A stretch of 64,000 nt of DNA from Dendronephthya gigantea (Eukaryota; Cnidaria; Anthozoa; Malacalcyonacea; Nephtheidae): positions 1 to 64,000 of the forward strand of contig NW_021163434.1 in NCBI RefSeq assembly GCF_004324835.1, written 5' to 3'. The translations under genes were made by a program, and so were the position numbers. The notes beneath the pieces were generated by a model. It saw only the letters and a list, made by a program, of their open reading frames with translations, did no database searches and was not told the origin of the DNA. Below, in pieces: positions 23,390 to 34,473 of this stretch (its first letter is position 1; every line of letters begins with the position of its first letter).

Positions 23390-23511
23390 CCGTTTTGACG
23401 CGAAACTTCACAGTCATTACCGCTGGATTCGATCGATTTCTTCAACAACTGTTTCCGAGACAACGTGTCCGCGATGTTTTCTGGACCCGGAAGATACTTA
23501 ACCGTTTTCAT
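23390..23511 (-). mobile_element. Ty3-type fossil piece (RNase H linker region)
   Basis: Minus-strand reading YLPGPENIADTLSRK is typical of the segment after RNase H in Ty3/gypsy elements. It lies in opposite orientation to the RT/RNase H piece at 24.4 kb, with a tRNA-like cluster between them. A broken fossil, repeated in unit B at about 27,930-28,052. Confidence 0.65.
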
Positions 23512-24265
23512 TATGAACTTCGTTAAAAGGATAAAATAAATTAAATGACCATTACCGTTCAGCACAAGATCTTGCTGTCTAGTGGCGAGGGAGATGGTCT
23601 CCCAAGTGGTAAATCGATGGTTCGAATCCTACCATAACCCTTTTTCATTATGAACTTCGTTAAAACAGTAAAGTAGATCAAATAAACATAGCCGTTCACC
23701 CAAAGAACTTGTGGTCAAGTGGCTAAGACAAATTTCTCCCAAGTGTTAAATAGATGTTTCGAATCCTGCCAAAACTATTTTTTATTATGAACTTCGTGAA
23801 AGGATAAAGTAGACTAAATAACCAGGGTCATTCAGCACAAGACCTTGTGGTCTTGTGGCAAAGGCAATTTCCTCCCAAGTGTTAAATCGATGTTTCGAAT
23901 CCCGCCAAAACTATTTTTTATTATGAACTTCGTGAAAGGATAAAGTAGACTAAATAACCAGGGTCATCCAGCACAAGACCTTGCGGTCTAGTGGCGAAGA
24001 CGATGGTCTCCCAAGTGTTAAATCGATGGTGCGAATCCTACCATAACCGTTTTTCATTATGAACTTCGTGAAAAGGATAAAGTAAATTAAATAACCATAA
24101 CCGTTCAGCACAAGACCTTGTGGTCTAGTGGCGAAAACAATGGTCTCCGAAGTGTTAAATCGATTGTTCGAATCCTACCATAACCGTTTTTCATTATGAA
24201 CTTTGTGAAAAGATAAAGTAAATTAAATGACCATGGGCGTTCAGCTCCAGATCTTGTAGTCTATG
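23512..24265 (+). repeat. tRNA-like 136-bp repeat, five units, plus orientation
   Basis: Each unit has an A-box-like TCTAGTGGCGA, an anticodon-like CTCCCAA, a B-box-like GGTTCGAATCC and an AT-rich spacer with TTCATTATGAACTTCGT. B-box positions are about 23,622, 23,758, 23,894, 24,031 and 24,167. Repeated in unit B at about 28,055-28,810. Confidence 0.9.
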
Positions 24266-24410
24266 TGATATATATATTGAATATTTAATTAGGCTGTAAG
24301 ATATAAATATGCATGCGTAATTAGCAGCGTTGTTGGCTTGCTGGATGATGCTGTAACATAGAATAAAACAGAGAATAAAACATTTTATGAAGACTAGATC
24401 AATCTGTATC

Positions 24411-25027
24411 AATCCGTATCAGAGACAAGGCATATACACTACAATTGGGCTCACTGAGGAGAAAGTCAGGGCTGTGGTGAATGCTACGGAGCCGAAAACA
24501 GCCTCTGAAGTTCGGAGTTTTCTTGGTCTGGTAAATTTCTGTAGTCTGTTCATTCCAGATTTAGCTATAACGGCTGAACCTCTGCGGAAGTTAACCAGGA
24601 CAACTACACCTTTTGTTTGTGGTAATGAACAGAATAAGGTGTTTCAAGAGCTTAAGAATACGATGTCTACCGCTGATTCATTGGCTTTTTTTGATAAAGA
24701 TGCAGAAACGTCGATAATCTCAGATGCTAGTCCTGTTGGTCTTGGTGCAGTGCTTGTGCAAAAGCAACAAATGTAATGAAGGTTGTGGCATATGCTAGTA
24801 GATGTCTTTCTGACATGGAAAGGCGGTATTCTCAGACGCAGAAAGAAGCATTAAGTATAGTATGGGCTTGTGAGCGTTTTCATGTGTATTTGTTCGGGAT
24901 TCACTTTGAGGTTTTGACAGACCATAAACCATTAGAAGTGATTTATTCCAAAACCCATAGGCCCTCTGCACGAGTCGAAACGTGGGTTCTGAGATTGCAG
25001 AATTATGATTTTACTGTTAAGGTAGGA
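24411..25027 (+). mobile_element. Ty3/gypsy RT-RNase H fossil, unit A copy
   Basis: Recognisable blocks are EVRSFLGLVNFCSLFIPD (end of reverse transcriptase), SDASPVGLGAVLVQ and RCLSDMERRYSQTQKEAL (RNase H) and LTDHKPLEVI. Only this part of the element is present; LTRs, protease and integrase are not seen. It is bounded on the right by tRNA-like units. Broken. Confidence 0.85.
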
Positions 25028-25307
25028 TTCGAACCATCGATTTAACACTTGGGAGACCATCGTCTTCGCCTCTAGACCGCAAGCTCTTGTGCTGGATGAC
25101 CATTGTTATTTAGTTTACTTTACCCTTTCCACGAAGTTCATAATGAAAAACGGTTATGGTAGGATTCGAACCATCGATTTACCATTTGGGAGACCATCGC
25201 CCTCGCCACTAGACAGCAAGATCTTGTGCTGAACGGTTATGGTTATTTAATTTACTTTATCCTTTTAACGAAGTTCATAATGAAAACGGTTATGGTAGGA
25301 TTCGACG
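25028..25307 (-). repeat. tRNA-like units, minus orientation, at the end of unit A
   Basis: Two complete units and the start of a third (GTAGGATTCGAACCATCGAT). The third is cut by the duplication junction inside its T-loop-like TTCGA. Confidence 0.9.
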
Positions 25308-25758
25308 TGGACGTGAGCGCGTCGTTGACCAGAGAATCTGCATTGGGACCCTGGTTTGAGATTTCGATTCCGGAGGTAGAATCCGTTGGGGCAGACGCCA
25401 TTGTGGATGTGGAAGACGCAAAGGTTGGTAAAAAAACAGCTAGCTTTTGCGTGACTGCCTCGGTAACCGAAGACACCAGCGTTGAGATAAGCTCACTCGA
25501 AAGAGAGGGCAAAGTCACTTGACTCACGGGCACAGTTGACGTTGACGGGGCGGCACCAACAGATACAGCATTGGACGAACTTCGAGTTCGACGAGATGTT
25601 GTTGGTTGGTTCTGAACAGACTCTCGCAAAAACGGCTGATGGAGCGGCGACACGCTTAGAACGACGTATGGGTGGCATTCTAAGAAATAAAACTTTAAAA
25701 GCAGAAATAGATACTTATGGCATAATGAGTTTTTAGATAGTAAAGCAACCGCACCCAA
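25308..25758 (-). mobile_element. DIRS-like Gag fragment, fossil, unit B
   Basis: Carries the Ser/Thr-rich Gag-like reading (STSTVPVSQVTLPSLSSEL) also found in the DIRS-like element in unit A. Only this part of the element is present here. Broken. Confidence 0.75.
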
Positions 25759-26334
25759 ATTTTGTCGTTGTGCGAGAAATAAAACTATCCCCCGTAATGG
25801 CGAACATTCAATAGTGAGGATTCGTCCGTTTTTTGTCGTAATTGAAAATTGGAACTTGTGAAAGAATGATTAGAAAATCAAACGTCAGCAGGATGAACAT
25901 GGCAGATCCGAAGATCGCCGCACCGTTCACCCTGTGGCCAACAAAACTCACAAAAAGTGTGAGAACTCTCATACAGATGAGAGATAAAGACAAAATCAAA
26001 CGTCAGCAGGATGAACATGGCAGATCCGAAGATCGCCGCACCATTCACCCTATGGCCAACAAAAAACTCACAAAAAGTGTGAGACCTCTCATATAGATGA
26101 GAGATAAAGACAAAATCAAACGTCAGCAGGATGAACATGGCAGATCAGAAGATCGCCGCACCGTTCATCATATGGCCAACAAAACTCACAAACAGTGTGA
26201 GAACTCTCATATAGATAAAAGATAAAGATATAATAGATAAAGGCGCTAAAGCGGTATTTAAGAAGTAATCACGAGTAAAGTTTGTCAAATGTCAAGGTTA
26301 TATTATAAAAGTAAATGTAATGTACGACAGCTTG

Positions 26335-26430
<96 letters not shown>

Positions 26431-26441
26431 GATAGAGAATT

Positions 26442-27008
26442 TTATAACATTTTAATTTCTTGAAGAATGGCCCCCCGATAACTTCGGTATAATTTATATT
26501 GCCCGATTCGATTAAAATGGACCCCGTCAGGTAGAAATGGCGTCACGGAAGGTCGTATAAAGCCATGGTGTGTCCATAAAAACACTCTCGGGACCTTCTC
26601 TAAAACTACCTGTAGATAATTGTTCAGCATTAAACGCTGCTTTTCAAAAAGAGGGTTGTTCTTTCGCGGGGAAATCATGCATGCGCATACCAATTTTACG
26701 TGATATTGATCCAGCAATAAAGCAACCAAGTCGTCAATGCGTGACCCGACTGTTTCGGGCCTTAAGGAGGACAAATCGTTCGTGCCTATCTCCAGAATAA
26801 CAATATCTGGGGCACACCGAGAAACTACGCCTAAATCAAATTTGCGAATCTTCTTCACTGTTCTACCCCCTATACCGTGTAGAGAAACTCTCGCTGTGCC
26901 CTTGAGTTTAAAGGTTGGGCACATGCGAATATCCCGTTTATGTTTCAGGTCGCACTGTAGGCGACGAACAAATGAGTGTCCCAGGACCAAAACTTTTGGG
27001 GGTACCAT
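26442..27008 (-). CDS. SGNH/GDSL-like hydrolase, unit B copy
   Basis: 188 residues. GHSF (block I, Ser), EIGTNDL (block III, Asn) and [20 protein letters not shown] (block V, Asp-x-x-His) are all present, so the serine-aspartate-histidine triad can be placed. No signal peptide. It lies about 0.7 kb upstream (minus-strand sense) of the Gag-like piece. Esterase-type chemistry is inferred from the fold. Probable retroelement cargo; substrate unknown. Confidence 0.7.
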   Translation of the reverse strand: MVPPKVLVLGHSFVRRLQCDLKHKRDIRMCPTFKLKGTARVSLHGIGGRTVKKIRKFDLGVVSRCAPDIVILEIGTNDLSSLRPETVGSRIDDLVALLLDQYHVKLVCACMISPRKNNPLFEKQRLMLNNYLQVVLEKVPRVFLWTHHGFIRPSVTPFLPDGVHFNRIGQYKLYRSYRGAILQEIKML

Positions 27009-27788
27009 TGTGTATTCGTAGCTACTATCTATATGTATATCAATATATAAATATATAGAAAAACAAGTAGAACACTTCTGTAAATACCTTTCAACTTTAA
27101 AGGAGATCTGTCTTTCGCGATGTCACGCTTAAACTGACCGTTTATGGTTTGGGTATTCGGTCTTTGTTAGTTTTCGATTTGCTGCTGGCCATTGACCACC
27201 TTTCCCATATTGCGTGCCATCCATTACCTGTCGGTCTTTTAGATAGGACGCAAAGCCCATAATATAAGATTTTTAATTATCGTCGGCAAGGCGTATCCCC
27301 TTGGGGGAACACCTTGCCTTAATAGTCTATTTATAAAATCACATTACATAAATTTCTTATTTCCTTCGTAAATATTTTGTTTTATATTATACTGTACAAT
27401 CATTCACATGATGGTTATAGTCGGTGCAAACACGCAGTTTGCTTGCAACTGCACATACCATTGTTGTTTTTGGAACTTAAAATTTATGCCAAGAGGATTT
27501 ACTCGTTGTGATGTTTAATATTGGAGATAAGTTGTTTTTTTTAATTACATTGTACTAGATTATATATTTACATATCTATAGAGTATATGTTTACTGTTTA
27601 AATATTCATTAAATCAGTATCATATTTAACATTTACATATAACCCAGTGGCACCAATAGGGCTAGTAACATGCTATGGAAGAAATGTTGCAAACACTTTT
27701 TAGAAACAGATTTTAAATGATTTTTCCATAGGTTTTCGCACTTTGTATACATGATAATGTTCGCTTAATTCTACTGTTTCTAAAACTT

Positions 27789-27838
<50 letters not shown>

Positions 27839-27929
27839 ATAAGGTATCATAAAGTACTACGAATTACTTATATAGTAAATAATCACCAAAACGTTTAGCA
27901 GGCCAACACTGCCTTCTTGGTTTAGGCGA

Positions 27930-28810
27930 TAGCTATCCGTTTTGACGCGAAACTTCACAGTCATTACCGCTGGATTCGATCGATTTCTTCAACAACTGTT
28001 TCCGAGACAACGTGTCCGCGATGTTTTCTGGACCCGGAAGATACTTAACCGTTTTCATTATGAACTTCGTTAAAAGGATAAAATAAATTAAATGACCATT
28101 ACCGTTCAGCACAAGATCTTGCTGTCTAGTGGCGAGGGAGATGGTCTCCCAAGTGGTAAATCGATGGTTCGAATCCTACCATAACCCTTTTTCATTATGA
28201 ACTTCGTTAAAACAGTAAAGTAGATCAAATAAACATAGCCGTTCACCCAAAGAACTTGTGGTCAAGTGGCTAAGACAATTTTCTCCCAAGTGTTAAATCG
28301 ATGTTTCGAATCCTGCCAAAACTATTTTTTATTATGAAACTTCGTGAAAGGATAAAGTAGACTAAATAACCAGGGTCATTCAGCACAAGACCTTGTGGTC
28401 TTGTGGCAAAGGCAATTTCCTCCCAAGTGTTAAATCGATGTTTCGAATCCCGCCAAATCTATTTTTTATTATGAACTTCGTGAAAGGATAAAGTAGACTA
28501 AATAACCAGGGTCATCCAGCACAAGACCTTGCGGTCTAGTGGCGAGACGATGGTCTCCCAAGTGTTAAATCGATGGTGCGAATCCTACCATAACCGTTTT
28601 TCATTATGAACTTCGTGAAAAGGATAAAGTAAATTAAATAACCATAACCGTTCAGCACAAGACCTTGTGGTCTAGTGGCGAAAACAATGGTCTCGCGAAG
28701 TGTTAAATCGATGGTTCGAATCCTACCATAACCGTTTTTTCATATATGAACTTTGTGAAAAGATAAAGTAAATTAAATGACCATGGGCGTTCAGCTCCAG
28801 ATCTTGTAGT
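27930..28810. repeat. Unit B copy of Ty3 linker piece and plus-oriented tRNA-like units
   Basis: Same order as 23,390-24,265: a reversed Ty3 linker fossil piece, then five tRNA-like units with B-boxes near 28,168, 28,303, 28,444, 28,576 and 28,715. Confidence 0.9.
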
Positions 28811-28949
28811 CTATGTGATATATATATTGAATATTTAATTAGGCTGTAAGATATAAATATGCATGCGTAATTAGCAGCGTTGTTGGCTTGCTGGATGATG
28901 CTGTAACATAGAATAAAAGAGAATAAAACATTTTATGAAGACTAGATCA

Positions 28950-29577
28950 ATCTGTATCAATCCGTATCAGAGACAAGGCATATACACTACAATTGGGCTC
29001 ACTGAGGAGAAAGTCAGGGCTGTGGTGAATGCTACGGAGCCGAAAACAGCCTCTGAAGTTCGGAGTTTTTCTTGGTCTGGTAAATTTCTGTAGTCTGTTC
29101 ATTCCAGATTTAGCTATAACGGCTGAACCTCTGCGGAAGTTAACCAGGACAACTACACCTTTTGTTTGTGGTAATGAACAGAATAAGGTGTTTCAAGAGC
29201 TTAAGAATACGATGTCTACCGCTGATTCATTGGCTTTTTTTGATAAAGATGCAGAAACGTCGATAATCTCAGATGCTAGTCCTGTTGGTCTTGGTGCAGT
29301 GCTTGTGCAAAAGCAACAAAATGTAATGAAGGTTGTGGCATATGCTAGTAGATGTCTTTCTGACATGGAAAGGCGGTATTCTCAGACGCAGAAAGAAGCA
29401 TTAAGTATAGTATGGGCTTGTGAGCGTTTTCATGTGTATTTGTTCGGGATTCACTTTGAGGTTTTGACAGACCATAAACCATTAGAAGTGATTTATTCCA
29501 AAACCCATAGGCCCTCTGCACGAGTCGAAACGTGGGTTCTGAGATTGCAGAATTATGATTTTACTGTTAAGGTAGGA
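28950..29577 (+). mobile_element. Ty3/gypsy RT-RNase H fossil, unit B copy
   Basis: Same domains as the unit A copy (SDASPVGLGAVL, CLSDMERRYSQTQKEAL, LTDHKPLEVIYSK). The two are near-identical because the whole block was duplicated. A partial, broken element bounded by the tRNA-like array. Confidence 0.85.
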
Positions 29578-32500
29578 TTCGAACCATCGATTTAACACTT
29601 GGGAGACCATCGTCTTCGCCTCTAGACCGCAAGCTCTTGTGCTGGATGACCATTGTTATTTAGTTTACTTTACCCTTTCCACGAAGTTCATAATGAAAAA
29701 CGGTTATGGTAGGATTCGAACCATCGATTTACCACTTGGGAGACCATCGCCCTTCGCCACTAGACAGCAAGATCTTGTGCTGAACGGTTATGGTTATTTA
29801 ATTTACTTTATCCTTTTAACGAAGTTCATAATGAAAACGGTTATTGGTAGGATTCGAACCATCGATTTAAGACTTGGGAGACCATCATCTTCGCCTCTAG
29901 ACTGCAAGGTCTTGTGCTGGATGACCATGGTTATTTAGTTTACTTTATCCTTTCACGAAGTTCATAATAAAAAATGGTTTTGGCAGGATCGAAACATCGA
30001 TTTAACACTTGGGGAAAATTTTCTAGCCACTAGACCACAAGTTCTCGGGAACGGCTATGTTTATTTGATCTACTTTATCGTTTTCACGAAGTTCATAATG
30101 AGAAAAGGTTAAGGTAGGGTTCGAACCATCGATTTAACACTTGGGAGACCATTGTTTTTGCCACTAGACCACCAGATCTTGTGCTGGATGACCCTGGTTA
30201 TTTAGTCTACTTTATCCTTTCACGAAGTTCATAATAAAAAATAGTTTTGGGATTCGAACATCGATTTACACTTGGGAGAAAATTGTCTTAGCCACAAGAC
30301 ACAAGTTCTTCGGTGAACGGCTATGTTATTTGATCTATTTTACCGTTTTAACGAAGTTCATAATGAAAACGGTTATGGTAGGATTCGAACCATCGATTTA
30401 AGACTTGGGAGACCATCATCTTCGCCTCTAGACTGCAAGGTCTTGTGCTGGATGACCATGGTTATTTAGTTTACTTTATCCTTTCACGAAGTTCATAATA
30501 AAAAATGGTTTTGGCAGGATCCGAAACATCGATTTAACACTTGGGGGAAAATTTTCTTAGCCACTAGACCACAAGTTCTTCGGGGGAACGGCTATGTTTA
30601 TTTGATCTACTTTATCGTTTTCACGAAGTTCATAATGAGAAAAGGTTAAGGTAGGGTTCGAACCATTGATTTAACACTTGGGAGACCATTGTTTTTGCCA
30701 CTAGACCACCAGATCTTGTGCTGGATGACCCTGGTTATTTAGTCTACTTTATCCTTTCACGAAGTTCATAATAAAAAATAGTTTTGGCGGGATTCGAAAC
30801 ATCGATTTAACACTTGGGAGAAAATTGTCTTAGCCACAAGACCACAAGTTCTTCGGGTGAACGGCTATGTTTATTTGATCTATTTTACCGTTCTTACGAA
30901 GTTCATAATGAAAAACGGTTATGGTAGGATTCGAACCATCGATTTGCCACTTATGAGACCATTGTCCTCGCCACTAGACGCAAGATCTTGTGCTGATGGC
31001 CATGGTTATTTAGTTTACTTTATCCTTTTACGAAGTTCATAATGAAAACGGTTATGGTACGATTCGAACCATCGATTTAAACTTGGGAGACCATCGTCTT
31101 CGCCACTAGACCGCAAGGTCATGTGCTGGATGACCCTGGTTATTTAGTCTACTTTATCGTTTCACGAAGTTCATAATAAAAATAGTTTTAGCATGGATTC
31201 GAAACATCGATTTACGACTTAAGAGACAGTTGTCTTAACCATTAGACTGCAAGGTCTTGTGCTGAACGGTTATGGTTATTTAATTTATTTATCCTTTTCA
31301 CGAAATTCATAATGAAAACGGTTATTGTAGGATTCGAGCCATTTATTTAACACTTGGGAGACCATCGTCTTCGCCACTAGACCACAAGGTCTTGTACTTG
31401 ACGGCCATGGTAATTTAGTTTACTTTACCCTTTTACGAAGTTCATAAAAAAATGGTTTTGGCAGGATTCGAAACATCGATTTACCACTTAAAAGACAGTT
31501 GTATTAGCCGTTAGACTGCAAGGTCTTGTGCTGAACGGCGATGGTTATTTAATTTACTTTATTCTTTTCACGAAGTTCATAATGAAAAGTCATGGCAGGA
31601 TTCTAACCATCGATTTACTACTTGGGAGACGATTGTCTTCGCCAGTAGGCTGCAAGATCTTTTGCTGAGCGGTTATGGTTATTTAATTTGCTTTATCCTT
31701 TTCACGAAGTTCATAAAGAAAAAAGGTTATGGTAGGATTCGAATCATCGATTTAACACTTGGGAGACAATTGACTTAGCACTAGAATGCAAGATCTTGTG
31801 CTGAACAGCCATGGTTATTTAATTTACTTTATTCCTTTCACGAAGTTCATAATGAAAAACAGTTATGGTAGGATTCGAACCATCGATTTACCACTTGGGA
31901 GACCATCCTCCTCGCCACTCGACTACAAGGTCTTGTGCTGGATGGCCATGGTTATTTAGTTTACTTTCTCCTTTTACGAAGTTCATAATAAAAAAAGAAA
32001 GCTTTTGGCAGGATTCGAAACATCGATTTAACACTTGGGAGACCATTGTCTTCGCCACTAGGCCACAAGGTCTTGTGCTGCACGGTTATGGTTATTTAAT
32101 TTACTTTATCCTTTTCACGAAGTTCATAATGAAAAACGGTTATGGTAGGATTCATCCCATCGATTTAACACTTGGGAGACCATCGTCTTCACCACTAGAC
32201 CGCAAGGTCTTGTGCTGGATGACCCTGGTTTTAGTCTACTTTATCCTTTCACGAAGTTCATAATAAAAAATAATTTTGGCGGGATTCGAAACATCGATTT
32301 AACACTTGGGAGAAAATTGTCTTTGCCACAAGACCACAAGTTCTTCGGGTGAACGGCTATGTTTATTTGATCTATTTTACCGTTCTTACGAAGTTCATAA
32401 TGAAAAACGGTTATGGTAGGATTCGAACAATCGATTTAACACTTGGGAGAAATCGTCTTCGCCACTAGGCCACAAGGTCTTGTGCTGCACGGTTATGGTT

Positions 32501-33820
32501 ATTTAATTTACTTTATCCTTTTCACGAAGTTTATAATGAAAAACGGTTATGGTAGGATTCGTCTCATCGATTTAACACTTGGGAGACCATCGTCTTCGCC
32601 ACTAGACCGTAAGGTCTTGTGCTGGATGACCCTGGTTATTTAGTCTGCTTTATCCTTTCACGAAGTTCATAATAAAAAATAGTTTTGGCAGTATTCGAAA
32701 CATCGATTTAACACTTGGGAGAAAATTGTCTTAGCCACCAGACCACAAGTTCTTTGCGTGAACGGCTATGTTTATTTGATCTACTTTATCGCTTTCACGA
32801 AATTCATAATGAAAAAAGGTTATGGTAGGATTCGAACCATCGATTTAACAGTTGGGAGACCATCGCCTTCGCCACTAGACCAAAAGGTCTTGTGCTGGAT
32901 GGCTATGGTTATTTAGTTTACTTTACCCTTTGTACGAAGTTCATAATGAAAAACGGTTATGGTAGGATTCGAACCATCGATTTACCACTTCTGAGACCAT
33001 TGTCCTCGCCACTAGACTGCAAGATCTTGTGGTGGATGGCCATGGTTATTTAGTTTACTTTATCCTTTTACGAAGTTCACAATAAAAATAGTTTTGGCAG
33101 GATTCCAAACATCGATTTAAAACTTTGGAGAAAATTGTCTTGGCCACTAGACCACAAGTTCTTCGGGGAACGGCTATGTTTATTTGATCTACTTTATCGT
33201 TTTCACGAAGATCATAATGAAAAAACGGTTATGGTAGGATTCGAACCATCGATTTAACACATGGGAGACCATCGTCTTCGCCACTAGACCAAAAGGTCTT
33301 GTGCTGGATGCCCATGGTTATTTAGTTTACTTCATTCTTTTCATGAAGTTCATAATGAAAAATGGTTTTGGCAGGATTCGAAACATCGATTTACTACTTA
33401 GGAGACAGTTGTCTTAGCCACTAGTCTGCAAGGTCTTTCTGAACGGCCATGGTTATTTAGTTTACTTTATTCTTTTCACGAAGTTCATAATGAAAAAAGG
33501 TCATGGCAGGATTCGAGCCATCGATTTAACACTTGGGAGACAATTGCATTAGCCACTAGACTACAAGATCTTATGGGGAATGGCCATGGTTATTTAATTA
33601 CTGTATTTCTTTTGACGAAGTTTATAATGAAAATCGGTTATGGTAGGATTCGAACCATCGATTTACCGCATGGGAGACAATTGTCTTCTCCAATCGACTA
33701 AAAGTACTTGTGCTGAACGGCCATGTTCATTTAATTTACTTTATCCTTTTCACAGATTTATAATGAAACACGGTTATGGTAGGATTCGAGCAATCGATTT
33801 GCCACTTGGGAGACCATTTC
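29578..33820 (-). repeat. Long tandem array of tRNA-like 136-bp units (~32 units)
   Basis: GTAGGATTCGAACCATCGAT-type motifs occur at about 29,573, 29,709, 29,850, 29,984 and so on to 33,778, giving about 32 units with a mean spacing near 136 bp. Read on the minus strand each unit has an A-box-like GTCTAGTGGCGAAGAC, CTCCCAAGTG, and a B-box GGTTCGAATCC, then an AT-rich spacer. Units diverge by single substitutions and small deletions. A four-unit block of about 528 bp (29,850-30,378) is repeated next to itself (30,378-30,925), so higher-order structure exists. The T-stem pairs imperfectly, so these are not functional tRNA genes. Open frames of 60-130 codons through the array come from period and composition. 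Confidence 0.92.
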
Positions 33821-34473
33821 AGTTTGACAACCTTCAATCCAGCTGTTTTTGTAGCATTCTAGTAAAATTTTGTATGTTCCTTCACAGGCAGCTAGTGATC
33901 TAGAAAATAACCAATGATTCAATATTTTGTCCACCACCACCCAAGGTGTGTACATAGCTTTTACTAGTAAAAACTCTAATATGTCTTTCCCTGAACAAGT
34001 AAAGGTGTCGGGTTTAAAAAATAAACACACTTACAATGATTTCACAACTTCTTCTTCTTCTCGTTCCCGTTTGCTTCTATCCGATTCGTTAAACAAGTTT
34101 TTAAAAAAATTCTCTAAAGCTGATAACGTGATGTTATAATTGAATCACCATCTTTTGGTGTATGGAAATGAATATTGTGTTTTCGTACTGCTTAATTCAC
34201 GACCAATATGTCGGTTGGTCGGCAGCTCTATATATTTTTATGATATTTATTTCATCTAACGAGTTTCGTACATCTCGACCATTAATATGGCATTTAAGAG
34301 TACTAATTGCACGGATTTGGATGGATTGGCTGCGGATGGCATAACCTTGAGTATTTGTGGAGATATTGCTTTTCGATGTCGGGTCAACATACAACGAGTT
34401 GGTTTTGAATCTAAATACAAAGTCTCATTTGCGATTGCTAAAGAAACGAAACATGGATTGTTAGTCTAGTCCT
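33821..34473. other. Unassigned stretch between array and LINE
   Basis: A minus-strand frame (EGTYKILLECYKNSWIEG) and a plus-strand frame ending SLNKFLKKFSKADNVML cross it. Neither is recognised. It may hold the 5' untranslated region of the LINE. Confidence 0.3.

Larger units (their letters stand above)
25308..29855. repeat. Segmental tandem duplication, unit B
   Basis: Head-to-tail copy of unit A at an offset of about 4,542 bp. It includes the Gag-like piece, three 119-bp repeats, SGNH frame, AT tracts, Ty3 pieces and tRNA-like units, and runs on into the long tRNA-like array. Confidence 0.95.

Noticed and set aside
29578-33820. CRISPR-like array
   Set aside because: Units are contiguous 136-bp repeats with no unique spacers, and the genome is eukaryotic.
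23512-33820. Cluster of functional tRNA genes
   Set aside because: B-boxes are good, but T-stems and acceptor stems pair poorly and there is no consistent anticodon stem or pol III terminator after each unit.
29639-33903. Open frames of 60-132 codons (for example GRIRTIDLPLGRPSSSPL) across the tRNA-like array
   Set aside because: They repeat with the 136-bp period (which is 1 mod 3, so frames shift between units) and have no protein-like conservation; artefacts of the array.
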